Assembly (NCBI RefSeq): GCF_012489685.1
Contig: NC_080046.1
Span: forward strand, 32,953,763 to 33,017,762
DNA from: Lotus japonicus
Taxonomy: Eukaryota; Streptophyta; Magnoliopsida; Fabales; Fabaceae
Direction: 5' to 3'
Length of the DNA stretch: 64,000 nt
Shown here: positions 11,001-21,000 of the stretch, piece by piece
How positions within the stretch are numbered: position 1 is the first letter of the stretch
How the letters are laid out: every line of letters starts with the position of its first letter
Translations under genes and position numbers: made by a program
Notes under the pieces: model-generated
Told to the model about the DNA's origin: nothing
Database searches by the model: none
What the model saw: only the letters and a program-made list of their open reading frames with translations

Positions 11001-13476
11001 TCATTCTCCGCCTTGGCTGGATGACTGGGGTCGCCCCTGGTCGAATAGCCAATTTGTGAGTGATCACATTGGGGTCAATCCCTGGTACATCATTGATGGT
11101 CCATGCAAAGAGATCCAAATTATCACCCAGCAGCGTGATCAACCTTTCCTCTTGTTCCTTTGTCAAACTGCTGCCAATCTTTAAAATTTTATCCTTAATT
11201 TGCACTTGCTTGGTTTCTTCCAGAGGTTGTGGGCGGAAATCATCAGCATCGTCTCTTGGATCCAAACTGAATCCCTCTTGCGGAAAGATTTCTGTAATTC
11301 TGTGACTTTCTTTGGCGGCCTTACGCCCATAAAGCGCCACACTTCTTAGATTACATTCTCTTGCTGCATTTTGGTCCACATGTAATACCCCAACCTTTCC
11401 ATTGCAGGCTGGATATTTAACAGTCAAATGAGCTGTTGAAACGACCGCACATAGCTTGTTGAGGGTGTCTCGTCCCAAGAGTACATTGTAGTTGGCTCTG
11501 CACGCCAGGACTAAGTACTTCACTTGAAATTTCTTTACAAACTCTCCTTCGCCAAAAGTAGTTGGTATTTCCACATATCCTCGAACAGTGACACGGTCCC
11601 CTGTAAACCCTACTAAGGTTCCTTTATACGACCTCAAGTCTGACTCTTTTAGCCCCAGGCGATCAAAGGCATCTCCATAAATGATATCCGCCGAAGACCC
11701 CTGGTCTAAAAATACTTTCTTCGTGACATAATTGTTAACCCTGATTGTTACCACAATTGGGTCGTTGTCATGGGGAATCACGTGCGCAAAATCCTGAGGA
11801 GTGAATATGATAGGGGAGTGATTCACCCAACACTCGCTTTCGCTTGCCTCATGTACTGAGTGTACTGCCGCCACATAGCGTTTTCTAGCCTTACTTGAAA
11901 TTGCACCCCCGCCAAATCCTCCTGCAATAGATGAACATTCCCCAACAGGATCGCCCAACTCTTCCACTATCTCCTTGCCTTTGCCTTTGTCTCCTTGGGT
12001 GATCCTAGCGACTTCTGGCGTTGCTGTTTCTTTAACGAAGTTTGCCAGATGACCAGCCTTAATCAATCGATCAATTTCCCGCCTCAAATTCCAACAATTA
12101 TCCGTCGTATGCCCCAACGCTTTGTGGTACTCGCACCACCTATTGGTATCTACATTAGCTGGCGGTCGCCGCGGGGGTGGCGGGTACTGCACAACATTCG
12201 TTTGCCCAACGGCCCTTAAAATGGTGCTTAAGGGCGCATTTAACTTTGTAAGTGGAACTGGAGCTGGCGTAGTACCATGCTGACCAGTTGTGGCTGCAGC
12301 GGGACCTTGAGAATTACGGTGCCATGTATTTTGAAATCCTGGTTTGGAGTTTTGATATGGTCCCGGTCTTGGTACACGGGGGGTTTGTGCTACCCTGGTT
12401 TCCTTCCCTGCCTTAGGTTTATCCTGCGAAACCCCGCCGGAATGGGCTTGCTTGCGTCCTTCCTCTCTTTCTTGTTTTTTCTGATCATCCTGCTCAATTA
12501 ATATGAATTCCTGAACACGAGCACGAAGGTCCATCATGTCTTTTGCTGGTCGCCTCGTCAAGTCCCGATTCAAGTCACCCGCCCGAAGACCATTTTTGAA
12601 AGACGCAAGGCATACATCCGGATTGCCCTCCTCCAGTTGAACCGCCATTTTACTAAATCGCGCCATGTAGTTCTTGAGCTTCTCCCCTGGCTGTTGATGT
12701 ATGCTGATAAGATCAAACATGGTTGCCTTGGTAGTTTTATTGGCGGAGAATTGAGTTAAGAACTTTGTGGACAAATCAGTAAAATTGTCAATGGAGAAGG
12801 GCGGTTGACGGATGAACCATTGCATCGCCATCCCCTTGAATGTTGATGGTAACAACCTACACTTCACCTCATCTGTTGCTCCTCCAATAACCATTTTCGT
12901 GTTAAAATAACGCAAGTGTTCCATGGGGTCTGAGTCGCCTGAAAAGGCGTCCAACGCCATCGTTTGCAGATGCTTTGGTATGCCCACCCGTGTGATGGCG
13001 GGAACAAAAGGCTGGAATTCAACAACGTCTTCGGCCTCGAGCCGTTGTTCTTGCTTATAGTCTTGTCGCTGAGTTAAGTACTGCACCTGGGCTTGCAACT
13101 GCTCGTTCTGGCTTTGTACTTTTTGCAAAGTGTCCAACATTTGTTGCAAGGCCGCCGGAGTGATTCCCGTCACCACGTCTGGCGCTTTTCTCGGAACGCT
13201 GGTTTTGAGGTCATCCAGATTTACATACTCAGGCGGCGCTGATCGTCGCCTGACTCCTGGATCTGATCTAGCTATCAGATCTGAAGGTCTTCCTGGAGCT
13301 GCATTCACCAACGAGACCGGTGACTGCGCCACCGAGTGAACCCCCGCCGAAGAAGCCTCCTGCTCCGGCTCTTGAGGTACTTCGCGGTTGTTGTACCGTC
13401 CCCCGCCGCGGCGGCCGTGACGACCACCCCTCCGGCGATGATCGCGGCGGCCCACACCACACGAACGAGTTTCCAT
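8029..13476 (-). CDS. Tat-lineage gag-pol polyprotein, uninterrupted
   Basis: One frame of 1,815 residues. Order: arginine-rich N-terminus; gag domain at about 160-320 (AMQWFIRQPP); a knuckle variant WCEYHKALGHTTDNC near 443 with His in place of the second Cys; protease site DQGSSADIIYG near 590; reverse transcriptase with YVDDM near 970-974; RNase H; a second RNase H-like domain at about 1250-1380 (LSVDGSSNKTGSGAG, SEYEALIAGL); integrase with HIGG...CEKCQ zinc finger near 1475-1510 and acidic residues in GVDILGPF (about 1538), VMDNGTQF (about 1598) and NGQAESANK (about 1631). The second RNase H is the hallmark of Tat elements. No stops or frameshifts, and every catalytic motif I looked for is present, so it may still be expressed. 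Confidence 0.93.
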   Translation of the reverse strand: METRSCGVGRRDHRRRGGRHGRRGGGRYNNREVPQEPEQEASSAGVHSVAQSPVSLVNAAPGRPSDLIARSDPGVRRRSAPPEYVNLDDLKTSVPRKAPDVVTGITPAALQQMLDTLQKVQSQNEQLQAQVQYLTQRQDYKQEQRLEAEDVVEFQPFVPAITRVGIPKHLQTMALDAFSGDSDPMEHLRYFNTKMVIGGATDEVKCRLLPSTFKGMAMQWFIRQPPFSIDNFTDLSTKFLTQFSANKTTKATMFDLISIHQQPGEKLKNYMARFSKMAVQLEEGNPDVCLASFKNGLRAGDLNRDLTRRPAKDMMDLRARVQEFILIEQDDQKKQEREEGRKQAHSGGVSQDKPKAGKETRVAQTPRVPRPGPYQNSKPGFQNTWHRNSQGPAAATTGQHGTTPAPVPLTKLNAPLSTILRAVGQTNVVQYPPPPRRPPANVDTNRWCEYHKALGHTTDNCWNLRREIDRLIKAGHLANFVKETATPEVARITQGDKGKGKEIVEELGDPVGECSSIAGGFGGGAISSKARKRYVAAVHSVHEASESECWVNHSPIIFTPQDFAHVIPHDNDPIVVTIRVNNYVTKKVFLDQGSSADIIYGDAFDRLGLKESDLRSYKGTLVGFTGDRVTVRGYVEIPTTFGEGEFVKKFQVKYLVLACRANYNVLLGRDTLNKLCAVVSTAHLTVKYPACNGKVGVLHVDQNAARECNLRSVALYGRKAAKESHRITEIFPQEGFSLDPRDDADDFRPQPLEETKQVQIKDKILKIGSSLTKEQEERLITLLGDNLDLFAWTINDVPGIDPNVITHKLAIRPGATPVIQPRRRMSDEKNKAVQLETEKLIKARFIREVQYPTWLANVVMVKKSNGKWRMCTDYTSLNKVCPKDSYPLPNVDKLVDGASGNELLSLMDAYSGYNQIMMHPSDEESTAFMTNQANYCYKTMPFGLKNAGATYQRLMDKIFSKQVGRNMEVYVDDMIVKSARASDHGGDLKEAFTQLRTYQMKLNPEKCSFGIQGGKFLGFMLTSRGIEVNPDKGRAIFEMKSPASVKEVQRLTGRMAALSRFLPMAGDKAAPFFTCLKKNSKFQWTEECEQAFTKLKESLATLPVLSKPTPGFPLVLYLAVTDKAVSTVLLQEEGKKQKVIYFVSHTLQGAELRYQKIEKAALAILKTARRLRPYFQSFQVKVKTDVPLRQVLQKPDLSGRLVSWSVELSEYDIQYEPRGQVTVQSLIDFVAELTPTEGEKTRGEWVLSVDGSSNKTGSGAGITIESPDKMIIEQSLKFEFKASNNQSEYEALIAGLRLAIELGVQKLFIKGDSQLVVKQVKGEYQVKDPQLSKYLEVVHRLMMEVKEIKIEHVPRGQNERADVLAKLASTGRLGNYQTVIQETLPRPSIDLVELKLKAVKSVIEGEPSWMESIKIFLENPPKDDNVNTRAKRREASFYTVVDGELYRRGIMSPMLKCVDTKNAHGIMAEVHEGVCSSHIGGKSLAVKIVRAGFYWPTMKKDCLEYVKKCEKCQVFSDLHKAPPEELTTMMAPWPFAMWGVDILGPFPVAKAQMKYIIVAVDYFTKWIEAEAVATITAAKVRSFLWRRIVCRFGVPRALVMDNGTQFTSNVTREFCTEMGIEMRFASVEHPQTNGQAESANKVILKGLKKKLDEAKGLWEEELPGVLWAYNTTEQSSTKETPYRLTYGTDAMLPVEIENQNWRVVRFNENDNGENLIANLIMLPEEQREAHIRNEAGKVKVARKFSTKVVPRKMRVGDLVLRKNTIPDKHNKLSPNWGGPYRIIGDVGGGAYKLEQLNGQKVPRTWNASHLKQYFS

Positions 13477-13521
13477 GGATCTTAAAACGCACCTTCTATG
13501 TCAAGTAGTAGATCGAAGTAA

Positions 13522-13539
13522 GACCCACAGACGGCGCCA
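13522..13539 (-). other. Primer-binding site of the Tat element
   Basis: On the minus strand TGGCGCCGTCTGTGGGTC starts one base inside the 5' LTR. Sites beginning TGGCGCC are usual in Tat and Athila elements. It sets the LTR edge at 13541. Confidence 0.75.
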
Positions 13540-13540
13540 A

Positions 13541-13908
13541 TGTTCCGTACTAGGGAGTTCTGACGTCGGAAACTGACAGAAAGTAAACCCTAGCAGAGTG
13601 CTAAAAACATCACAAAAGGAATATTCTCATTAAATGTTCGAAAGGTACTTTTTACAAGGGGTTGACCTCTCCTTTTATAGAGGAAATGATCATAACGTGG
13701 ACTGTCACTATACTTGGGCCTGACAACCGGGGCCCAAGCCTCTATACATATAAGACAAAACTAAAGGAATCTTCCAGCTGGCGCGTGGACCCATCCAGAA
13801 GACGGGCGGGCTTCGACGTTGTTCCATAAACCCCGCCATGGCTGCTTTCGTTCATCTAAATGCTCGATTTGGGCGGGAATAACTGATACTTATATCCCGC
13901 CCAGTCCA
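13541..13908 (-). mobile_element. 5' LTR of the Tat element, complete
   Basis: 368 bp, TG at 13541 and CA at 13907-13908 on the plus strand. The right 198 bp equal the remaining 3' LTR at 4454-4651. In element sense it starts TGGACTGGGCGGGATATAAG. The flank at 13909 (GAACC) is interior sequence of a Tekay-type LTR. Confidence 0.85.
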
Positions 13909-15578
13909 GAACCCTTTTAATAATGATAACAATGTCAGATGGAAGCTTAGGGCTTGGATATTAGTTTTGGAAAATGAGAAGTGTCGCCGAATCCAAGTTT
14001 TGGGGAAACTAATAAGTTTCTGAGTATGTTGATACTCCTTTGCTCGATGAGCAGTTTGTTGTTTGGCTATCTAAAGGATAAGCCGGGGGAACTATAAGTT
14101 TCCAAGTACATTGGTACTCCTTCGCTCTTTGAGCAGTTTATTTAGCCATCCAAAGGATGAGCCGGGAAGCTTCACTGAGGCGTGAGACTTCGTGAAAGCA
14201 TGGAACTTCACTGAAGCGTGAGACTTCGTGAAAGTGTGTAGGCTTCACTGAGGCGTGAGACTTCGTGAAAGCAGAAACTTCACTGAGGTGGGAGACCTCG
14301 TGGAGACGGGAACCTTCGCTGAAGCGGGAGACTTTGTGGAGGCGTACACCTTTGCTGAAGCGGGAGACTTTGCGGAGGCGTGCAACTTCACTGAAGCGTG
14401 AGACTTCGTGAAGGTGTGGAACTTTATTGAAGCGGAAGACTTCATGAAGGCGCGAAACTTCACTGAAGCGTGAGACTTCGTGAATGCGTGAAAATTCACT
14501 GAAGCGTGAGACTTCGTGAATGTGTGAGATTTCACTGAAGCGTGAGACTTCGTGAAAGCGTAAGACCCCATTGAAGCGTGAGACTTCATGGAAGCGTGAG
14601 ATTTCATCGTCGTTTACCCTAGGGCAATGACAGGGAACATTTGTTTAGTTGGACACGTGTGCGTTGGGAGGACGATACATTGTTTGACTAACCTTATCAC
14701 CTAACTTCATATGTTGAGATTTTGATGATTTGATATTGGTGATCATCGTTATGTTATTTGAGGAATTGTTGAGATATTGAATATTGTGTTTTTACTAGAG
14801 ATTCGATAACATGCCATGTATATACCTTAGGGTAGGCAATGCAGAATTTATATGTATATATACAACATATATATATACCCCTTATTCTTCACATGTTGCT
14901 TGTATTATCTATCATATTCTGTGAGTTGACCCTCGCGCCTTGACTTTGTGTGTATGGTTGTGTTTGGGCGGTCGGCCTGCTGCCAGACGTTCAACAGTTG
15001 ATTCGTGATGGTTCGTCGTTCGGGGAGGACCCGGAGCGAAATGACTACTACTGAGCCTTCGACGTGGACCCGGACTTTTTGCAGGATCGGATGAGAGTCG
15101 ATGTTAGGGGTGTAGTATATGGGGTTTTGTTGTCACAGCTCTGATTTTCATTTCTTATTTTGGGGCAGGGTAGGTCCCCGACTATTAGCTTTTTGTGTGG
15201 TTCTCTTCCATGAGGATCACAGGGAGTTTGTCGGACGTAGGTGGTCCTTCGGAGGACGTTTTGGGCTGACTTACTTTCTTGGAAGACTGTATTTATAAAA
15301 CTCATGACTCTATCTATGGGTCGCACTTGTTTGCCGTTGGGCAATACCTTTAGTTATTTGATGTTACATTCCGTCACTTGAGGACACTCGTGACGATGTT
15401 TTTAGTTGCAGCGAGAGCTGTACTTATATTGTATATTAATCGCTGTTAATCGCGATTGGGTTGAGTCTTCTTTTCGACAAGTCTTTTTATTTGAACAAAA
15501 CGAAAAAAAAATACCTGCTTTTCCGCTTTATTTTATTTTTGAGTTACTAAAGTGACACCCGGAAATCGGGGCGTTACA
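13909..15578 (+). mobile_element. Tekay-type LTR, 3' part
   Basis: Aligns with about 61955-63989 of the complete LTR: same GAGAAGTGTCG, TGAGTATGTTGATACTCC and terminal GCGTTACA blocks. The missing left part was displaced when the Tat element inserted at 13908/13909. It is more diverged than the other copies, and its region matching the LTR reading frame at 63033-63509 (about 14960-15110) is not open. It ends at 15578, three bases before a primer site. Confidence 0.85.
14165..14610 (+). repeat. 36-bp minisatellite in Tekay LTR
   Basis: About twelve imperfect copies of a 36-bp unit of the form ACTTCACTGAAGCGTGAGAC followed by TTCGTGAAAGCGTGGA. The unit contains the short inverted pair TTCACTGAAG / CTTCGTGAA. 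The frame MKSHASMKSHASM on the minus strand is only a reading of this repeat. The complete LTR at 59810-63989 has about six copies. Confidence 0.9.
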
Positions 15579-15581
15579 TTG

Positions 15582-15593
15582 TGGTACCAGAGC
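15582..15593 (+). other. Primer-binding site of Tekay-type element
   Basis: TGGTACCAGAGC, three bases after the LTR end, close to the tRNA-iMet site. The same arrangement, TTG then TGGTATTA, begins at 63990 at the right window edge. Confidence 0.8.
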
Positions 15594-15790
15594 TTGTCGA
15601 GTCTTTCGGGAGTCTTTGGGGAATAGGTCTTCTGTGCTAGGTTGTGTGACTCTGTAAAGAGTAAACAAGTGATTGTCTGCCAAGCGATCTTCGCTTTAAT
15701 TGATTGAAGTTGCTACCTAATCATATTGTTTAGCTATGCATAATACTATCTTATGATTGGTACTGACTGTTTGCTAAACGAATACAGAAC

Positions 15791-16931
15791 ATGGTGAACG
15801 CGAACCAACTTGCTGAGATGGTGGCCACTTTGGTCCAAGCAATGACTGTACAAACGAATGACAATGCACATAGGCGTGCTGCTGAGGATGCACGTGAGCT
15901 ACACCGGCTTCAGAGGGAAGCAGCCCTGGACCAGAACAGGGGACTGAATGATTTTAGAAGGCAGGATCCACCCAAGTTCACGGGTGGGACTGACCCGGAC
16001 AATGCGGATCTATGGATCCAAGAGATTGAGAAGATTTTCGAAGTACTGCAGACGGCGGAGGGGGCCAAGGTGGGCCTGGCAACTTATCTACTGCTGGGCG
16101 ATGCTGAGTACTGGTGGAGGGGTACCAGAGGAATTATGGAAGCTAACAACGAAGAGGTGAATTAGAACTCTTTTCGTGCTGCATTTCTAGAGAAGTACTT
16201 TCCAACTAGCGCTCGAGACGAGCGGGAGGCACAATTTCTGACCCTTTGTCAAGGGAGCATGACCATACCTGAGTATGCTTCCAAACTGGAATCATTGGCT
16301 AAGCACTTCCAGTTTTTCAACAACCATGTTGATGAACGCTACATGTGTAAGCGATTTCTGAATGGGCTGAGAGCAGACATCGAAGATTTAGTGAGGCCAT
16401 TGGGGATTATGAGGTTTCAAGCTTTGGTTGAGAAGGCCACCGAGGTGGAGCTGATGAAGAATAGGAGGATGGACCGGGCTGGAACTGGGGGACCAATGAG
16501 GTCGAGTCCCCGAAGCTATCAAGGAAAAGGAAAATTTCAGATGGAGAAGCCTTATCAGCGTCCTGTGGGGGAAAGGTTTACCCCAATATCGTACAAGCCT
16601 ATGGTTGCGGCTGCTGCTGGAGGAACGGGAAACCAGATTGCAACCCAAGACGTGGAATGCTTCAGGTGTGGAAAGTTGGGGCACTATGCAAGTGCGTGCT
16701 CAGAATCGAGGCCCAAATCAACCGGGGCACAACGCCAGTCAGTGTAGGGCACCCAAGGCGGAGCCGTCTGTCAATGCTGCAAGGGGAAAGCACCCTTCTG
16801 CTAGAGGAAGAGTTTATATCATGGACGGTGAAAGACCGGAGGGGTTAGCCAGAGGTGAGCGCAATAACGATGGTAACCTTCTAACTATTCTTTCTCATTC
16901 TAGTACAACATGCTCTTCATTACTCTCGTAG
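15791..16931 (+). pseudogene. Tekay-type gag and start of protease, broken
   Basis: Gag begins MVNANQLAEMVATLVQAM, eight bases after a possible splice acceptor AATACAG. The core reads FRRQDPPKFTGGTDPDNADL and continues past a TAG at 16163-16165 that replaces one codon, in the same frame, to a CCHC knuckle CFRCGKLGHYASAC at about 16657-16698. The frame ends at 16745-16747. In the +1 frame a half knuckle (GHNASQC) and the protease linker ARGRVYIMDGERPEG follow, so a deletion removed the first half of a second knuckle and shifted the frame. Where the protease DSG would be, the frame reads FHSSTTC, so the catalytic Asp is lost. Gag style and the two-knuckle layout fit the Tekay/Del chromovirus lineage. 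Confidence 0.85.
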
Positions 16932-17202
16932 AATGTGCAACACACCTAACTTACTTATACCGTTTAAGCTTTGACCTTATAGTTAATACACCTATTAAGA
17001 CTTTATTTGACGGTTACTCGTGTTTAAACTATAGAAGTTACACGAGGTTTAGAATGACACGCTAAGCCTAGAAAGTAGTCTCGCACCGATGCGTTTATAA
17101 GGAAGCTAGAAGCTGAAGAATGAATCTTAGAGAAATTCCTTATGGGCAGTATACGTGTTATGTTGAGGGTGTGTGGTTCCATAGCGGAATCGTTAGGGAC
17201 TT
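16932..17202 (+). pseudogene. Decayed continuation of Tekay-type pol
   Basis: The first 80 bases still read like the protease region (ECATHLT, FDLIVNTP) but stops and shifts follow and I cannot recognise anything after about 17040. At 17202 an unrelated LTR begins. No reverse transcriptase, integrase or 3' LTR of this element is seen here. Confidence 0.45.
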
Positions 17203-17203
17203 G

Positions 17204-17880
17204 TGATACGCCCCAAGTTGATGCAAGGGCTGCAATGGATCGTCTAGGATTGATCTTGGATGATGAGAACTCTGAAATGTGAGAAAGAAGAAGAAGAATT
17301 TCGTGATGGAAGGGAAATGGACAGAAAAGAGGGGAAGTTTTAGTGAAATGGAAGATGAAGACTTCACACAAAGGTGGTGACAAACCCTTGATAAGCCTAA
17401 TTCTTGAATCACTCAAGAACTATGAGAATCACTCTCACAAATCTGAATCACTCAGAAAAGAAAATACTAATTCATTCATAATCTGTCTATTACATTGAAG
17501 GAGTGGTCCTTATAAAGAAGAAGGAAATTCAGCCTAGTTACAAAAAAATGATGAGGTGTAATTTCTCTAGAAGAATCCTAGGCTAGGAGTTACAAATTAA
17601 AAGAGGAAGATAGTGATATGCTTCAGCCCTGAACGTGTTTTTAGTGGCTGATTGCTTCATGTAACTCCCTTTCTTGATTGTTATTCTGACCAGGGAATAT
17701 AGCATTCAATGCTCTTTATGAACTTAATTTCCCTTTCTTTGTAACTCCATTCTTGGCTTTGAAAGCTCTTCAATCCTTTGACTTTGCTGATGTAACTCCT
17801 CCATTCAGAACTTATTGAAATTCAAACACATTCAAAGAGTTTTAAGAAAGGAATGGATCCCTCCCTTTAAGCCCTTCATG
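17204..17880 (-). mobile_element. 3' LTR-like region of CRM-like element 2
   Basis: Sequence beginning TGATACGCCCCAAG on the plus strand, where Tekay similarity stops, and lying downstream of the polyprotein at 18027-22607. A TATA-like TTTATAAGG is at about 17518-17510 on the minus strand. The right edge is uncertain: a purine tract AAAGGGAGGG (minus strand, near 17872-17863) is a candidate, but no TG follows it directly. It does not match the LTR at 3405-3866, so the two CRM-like copies are of different subfamilies. Confidence 0.5.
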
Positions 17881-18026
17881 CGCCACATGCAAACACACAC
17901 CACTTGAAGTGGATTAAACACACTAAAATAAAATTCAGCAACATAATGCATTTGGATCCAACTTATTCAATTGGTCCTTTGCATTTTTATTGAAATAAAA
18001 TAAAACAGAACATCACATGGCAGCCC

Positions 18027-21000
18027 CTATGCGTGGGCTGGCTCTTCTTCTTGGGCCTGAATGATCATCATGATTTTTGGTTCCATCTCTTCTACCACTT
18101 TGTCTTCAAGAATGGTTGCCACTACTTGCTGAAGAGTCTCTTTGGCCTTTTTAGCTCTAGCCCTTGTCATTGGTCCTCCAAGTCCTTTTAGGGCTCCATG
18201 ACCCTTGTCCTTGTCCTTGTCCTCATCATTCCCTCCCTCTTGAAAAGGATTTGACCTCAAATCAAATTCTCCGCCATCTGCATCAAAGAGAGATAAATCA
18301 GAGACATTAAAGGTTGAGCTGATGTTATACTCACCTGGAAGCTCTATTTTGTAGGCATTGTTATTGATTCTCTCAAGCACTTGAAAAGGTCCATCCCCTC
18401 TAGGTTGGAGTTTGGATTTCCTTTGTTCTGGAAACCTTTCCTTCCTCATGTGCACCCAAACCCAATCTCCGGGTTGGAACACCACCTCCTTTCTTCCCTT
18501 GTTAGCTTGCCTAGCATAACTCTCATTCTTTCTCTCAATTTGAGCCTTCACACGCTCATGCATCTTCTTGACATATTCAGCTTTGCCCTGTCCTTCCTTG
18601 TGCTTGAAAACAGAAATGTTAGGCATAGGCAACAAATCAAGAGGAGTCAAAGGGTTAAATCCATACACTACTTCAAATGGAGAGCAATTGGTAGTGCTAT
18701 GGACAGCCCTATTGTAAGCAAATTCAACATGAGGCAAACACGCCTCCCAAGCCTTTAAATTGGCCTTAAGGACAGTCCTAAGCAAGGTGCCTAGGGTCCT
18801 ATTAACCACCTCAGTTTGCCCATCAGTTTGTGGGTGGCAAGTGGTAGAGAACAAAAGTTTGGTGCCTAACTTCCCCCATAAAGTCCTCCAGAAGTGACTT
18901 AGGAACTTGGTGTCCCTATCACTAACTATGCTTCTAGGCATCCCATGAAGTCTTACAACTTCTTTAAAGAACAAATCAGCAACGTGACAAGCATCATCAG
19001 CTTGCCTGCAAGGAATAAAGTGAGCCATTTTTGAAAACCTATCAACAACCACAAAAATGGAATCCTTACCATTCTTTGTTCTAGGGAGGCCTAAAACAAA
19101 GTCCATAGACAAGTCAACCCAAGGGTATTCAGGGATTGGCAAAGAAGTATACAAACCATGTGGCATCACCTTAGACTTAGCCTTCTTGCAAACAATGCAA
19201 TGTTCACAAAACTTGATCACATCATGTTTCATTTTGGGCCAATAGAAATGTTCCTGTAAAGTTTCTAGAGTCTTTTGGACTCCAAAATGACCCATTAGTC
19301 CCCCAGCATGGGATTCTTTAACAAGCAGTTCTCTAATGGAACTTTTAGGCACACACAACCTGTTTTCCTTAAATAAAAATCCATTGTGCCTATAAAATCC
19401 ATTTTGAGAAACTTTCTCACAAGCCACAAAAATTTCAGCAAAGTTATCATCTTTTTCATACATTTCTTTCACATGTTCAAGTCCTAGCAATTTAGTCTCT
19501 AACATGGAAAGCAACACGTGTCTCCTGGATAAAGCATCAGCCACAATGTTACTTTTCCCCTTTTTGTGTTTTATGACATAGGGAAATTGTTCCAAAAATT
19601 CAACCCATTTGGCATGCCTTTTGTTCAACTTACCTTGCCCCTTCAAGTATTTCAGCGACTCATGATCACTATGAATCACGAATTCCTTGGGCAAAAGATA
19701 ATGCTGCCAGGTCTTCAAAGCTCTCACCAAAGCATACAATTCCTTATCATAAGTAGAATAGTTAAGGGCAGCTCCGCTTAACTTTTCACTAAAATAAGCA
19801 ATTGGGTGGCCTTCTTGAAGCAACACAGCTCCAATACCTACATTTGAAGCATCACATTCAAGTTCAAAAGATTTAGCAAAGTTAGGTAAAGCAAGTATAG
19901 GTGCATGGGTAAGCTTATGCTTTAGGGCAGCAAAGGCCTCTTCTTGATTCTTTCCCCAATGAAAACCCACATTCTTTTTCACCACTTCATTTAGGGGTGC
20001 TGCCAAGGTACTAAAGTCCTTTACAAACCTCCTGTAGAAACTGGCCAAGCCATGAAAACTTCTTACATCACCCACGGATTTAGGAGTGGGCCACTCTTGA
20101 ATGGCTTTGATCTTTTCCTCATCAACCTGCACTCCTTTCGAACTCACAACAAAACCAAGAAACACAACATGGTCAGTGCAAAAAGTGCATTTCTCAAGAT
20201 TGGCAAACAATTGTTCCTTTCTAAGCATACTCAAGACGGATCTTAAGTGCTCAACATGCAGCTCAAGAGTAGTGCTATAGACCAAAATATCATCAAAGTA
20301 CACAACCACAAATTTCCCAATGAATTCCCTCAAAACATGGTTCATTAGTCTCATAAAAGTACTAGGTGCATTAGTTAAACCAAAAGGCATAACCAACCAT
20401 TCATACAAACCATATTTAGTTTTGAAAGCAGTTTTCCATTCATCCCCTTCTTTAATCCTTATCTGATTGTAACCACTTTTCAAATCAATTTTAGAAAAAT
20501 AACATGCTCCATGCAATTCATCAAGCAAATCATCAAGTCTAGGAATAGGGTGCCTATACTTAATGGTGATGTTATTCAAGGCTCTACAATCAGAGCACAT
20601 TCTCCAAGTCCCATCTTTCTTTGGTACCAAAATCACCGGTACAGCACAAGAACTCATGCTATTTCTTACCCACCCTTTGTTCAAGAGTTCTTCCACTTGT
20701 CTTTGAATTTCAGTGGTTTCTTGTGGGTTGCTTCTATATGCTGGCCTATTAGGCAAAGAAGCTCCCGGAATGAGATCAATTTGATGCTCAATTCCTCTCA
20801 GTGGTGGTAGACCACTTGGAACACTTGTTGGAAACACATCCTCATAATCCTGCAAAAGAGATTTAACACTAGAAGGCAGCTCAAAATTTTCAAAAGTGTT
20901 AGTGTTCAAAATCTGATTTTTGCAAAACATCAAGTATAGGATCTGTTTTGAAGCTATCATCCTTTTCACCTCTCTCTTTTTGATCAAACAAATTTCTTTT

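Larger units (their letters stand above)
4454..13908 (-). mobile_element. Tat-lineage Ty3/gypsy retrotransposon with antisense gene
   Basis: In element orientation (right to left) the parts are: 5' LTR 13908-13541, PBS, gag-pol 13476-8029, a 3' region of about 3.3 kb carrying a gene on the opposite strand (5421-7527), polypurine tract, and a 3' LTR of which only 198 bp remain (4651-4454). The 198 bp match 13711-13908 almost base for base, so the insertion looks young. The 5' LTR abuts Tekay-type LTR sequence at 13909, so this element inserted into a Tekay LTR. No target duplication can be checked because the outer end of the 3' LTR is lost. Lineage is called from the second RNase H-like domain in pol and from the antisense gene between pol and the 3' LTR, both described for Tat elements. 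Confidence 0.85.

Noticed and set aside
14245..14607. 120-residue repetitive protein (KSHASVK repeats)
   Set aside because: The frame is open because the 36-bp minisatellite unit is a multiple of three and lacks stops in this frame; the same array in other LTRs reads differently.
14165..14610. CRISPR-like array
   Set aside because: The units are contiguous tandem copies without unique spacers, in a plant retrotransposon LTR.
16388..16684. 98-residue minus-strand frame
   Set aside because: Shadow of the Tekay gag on the other strand.
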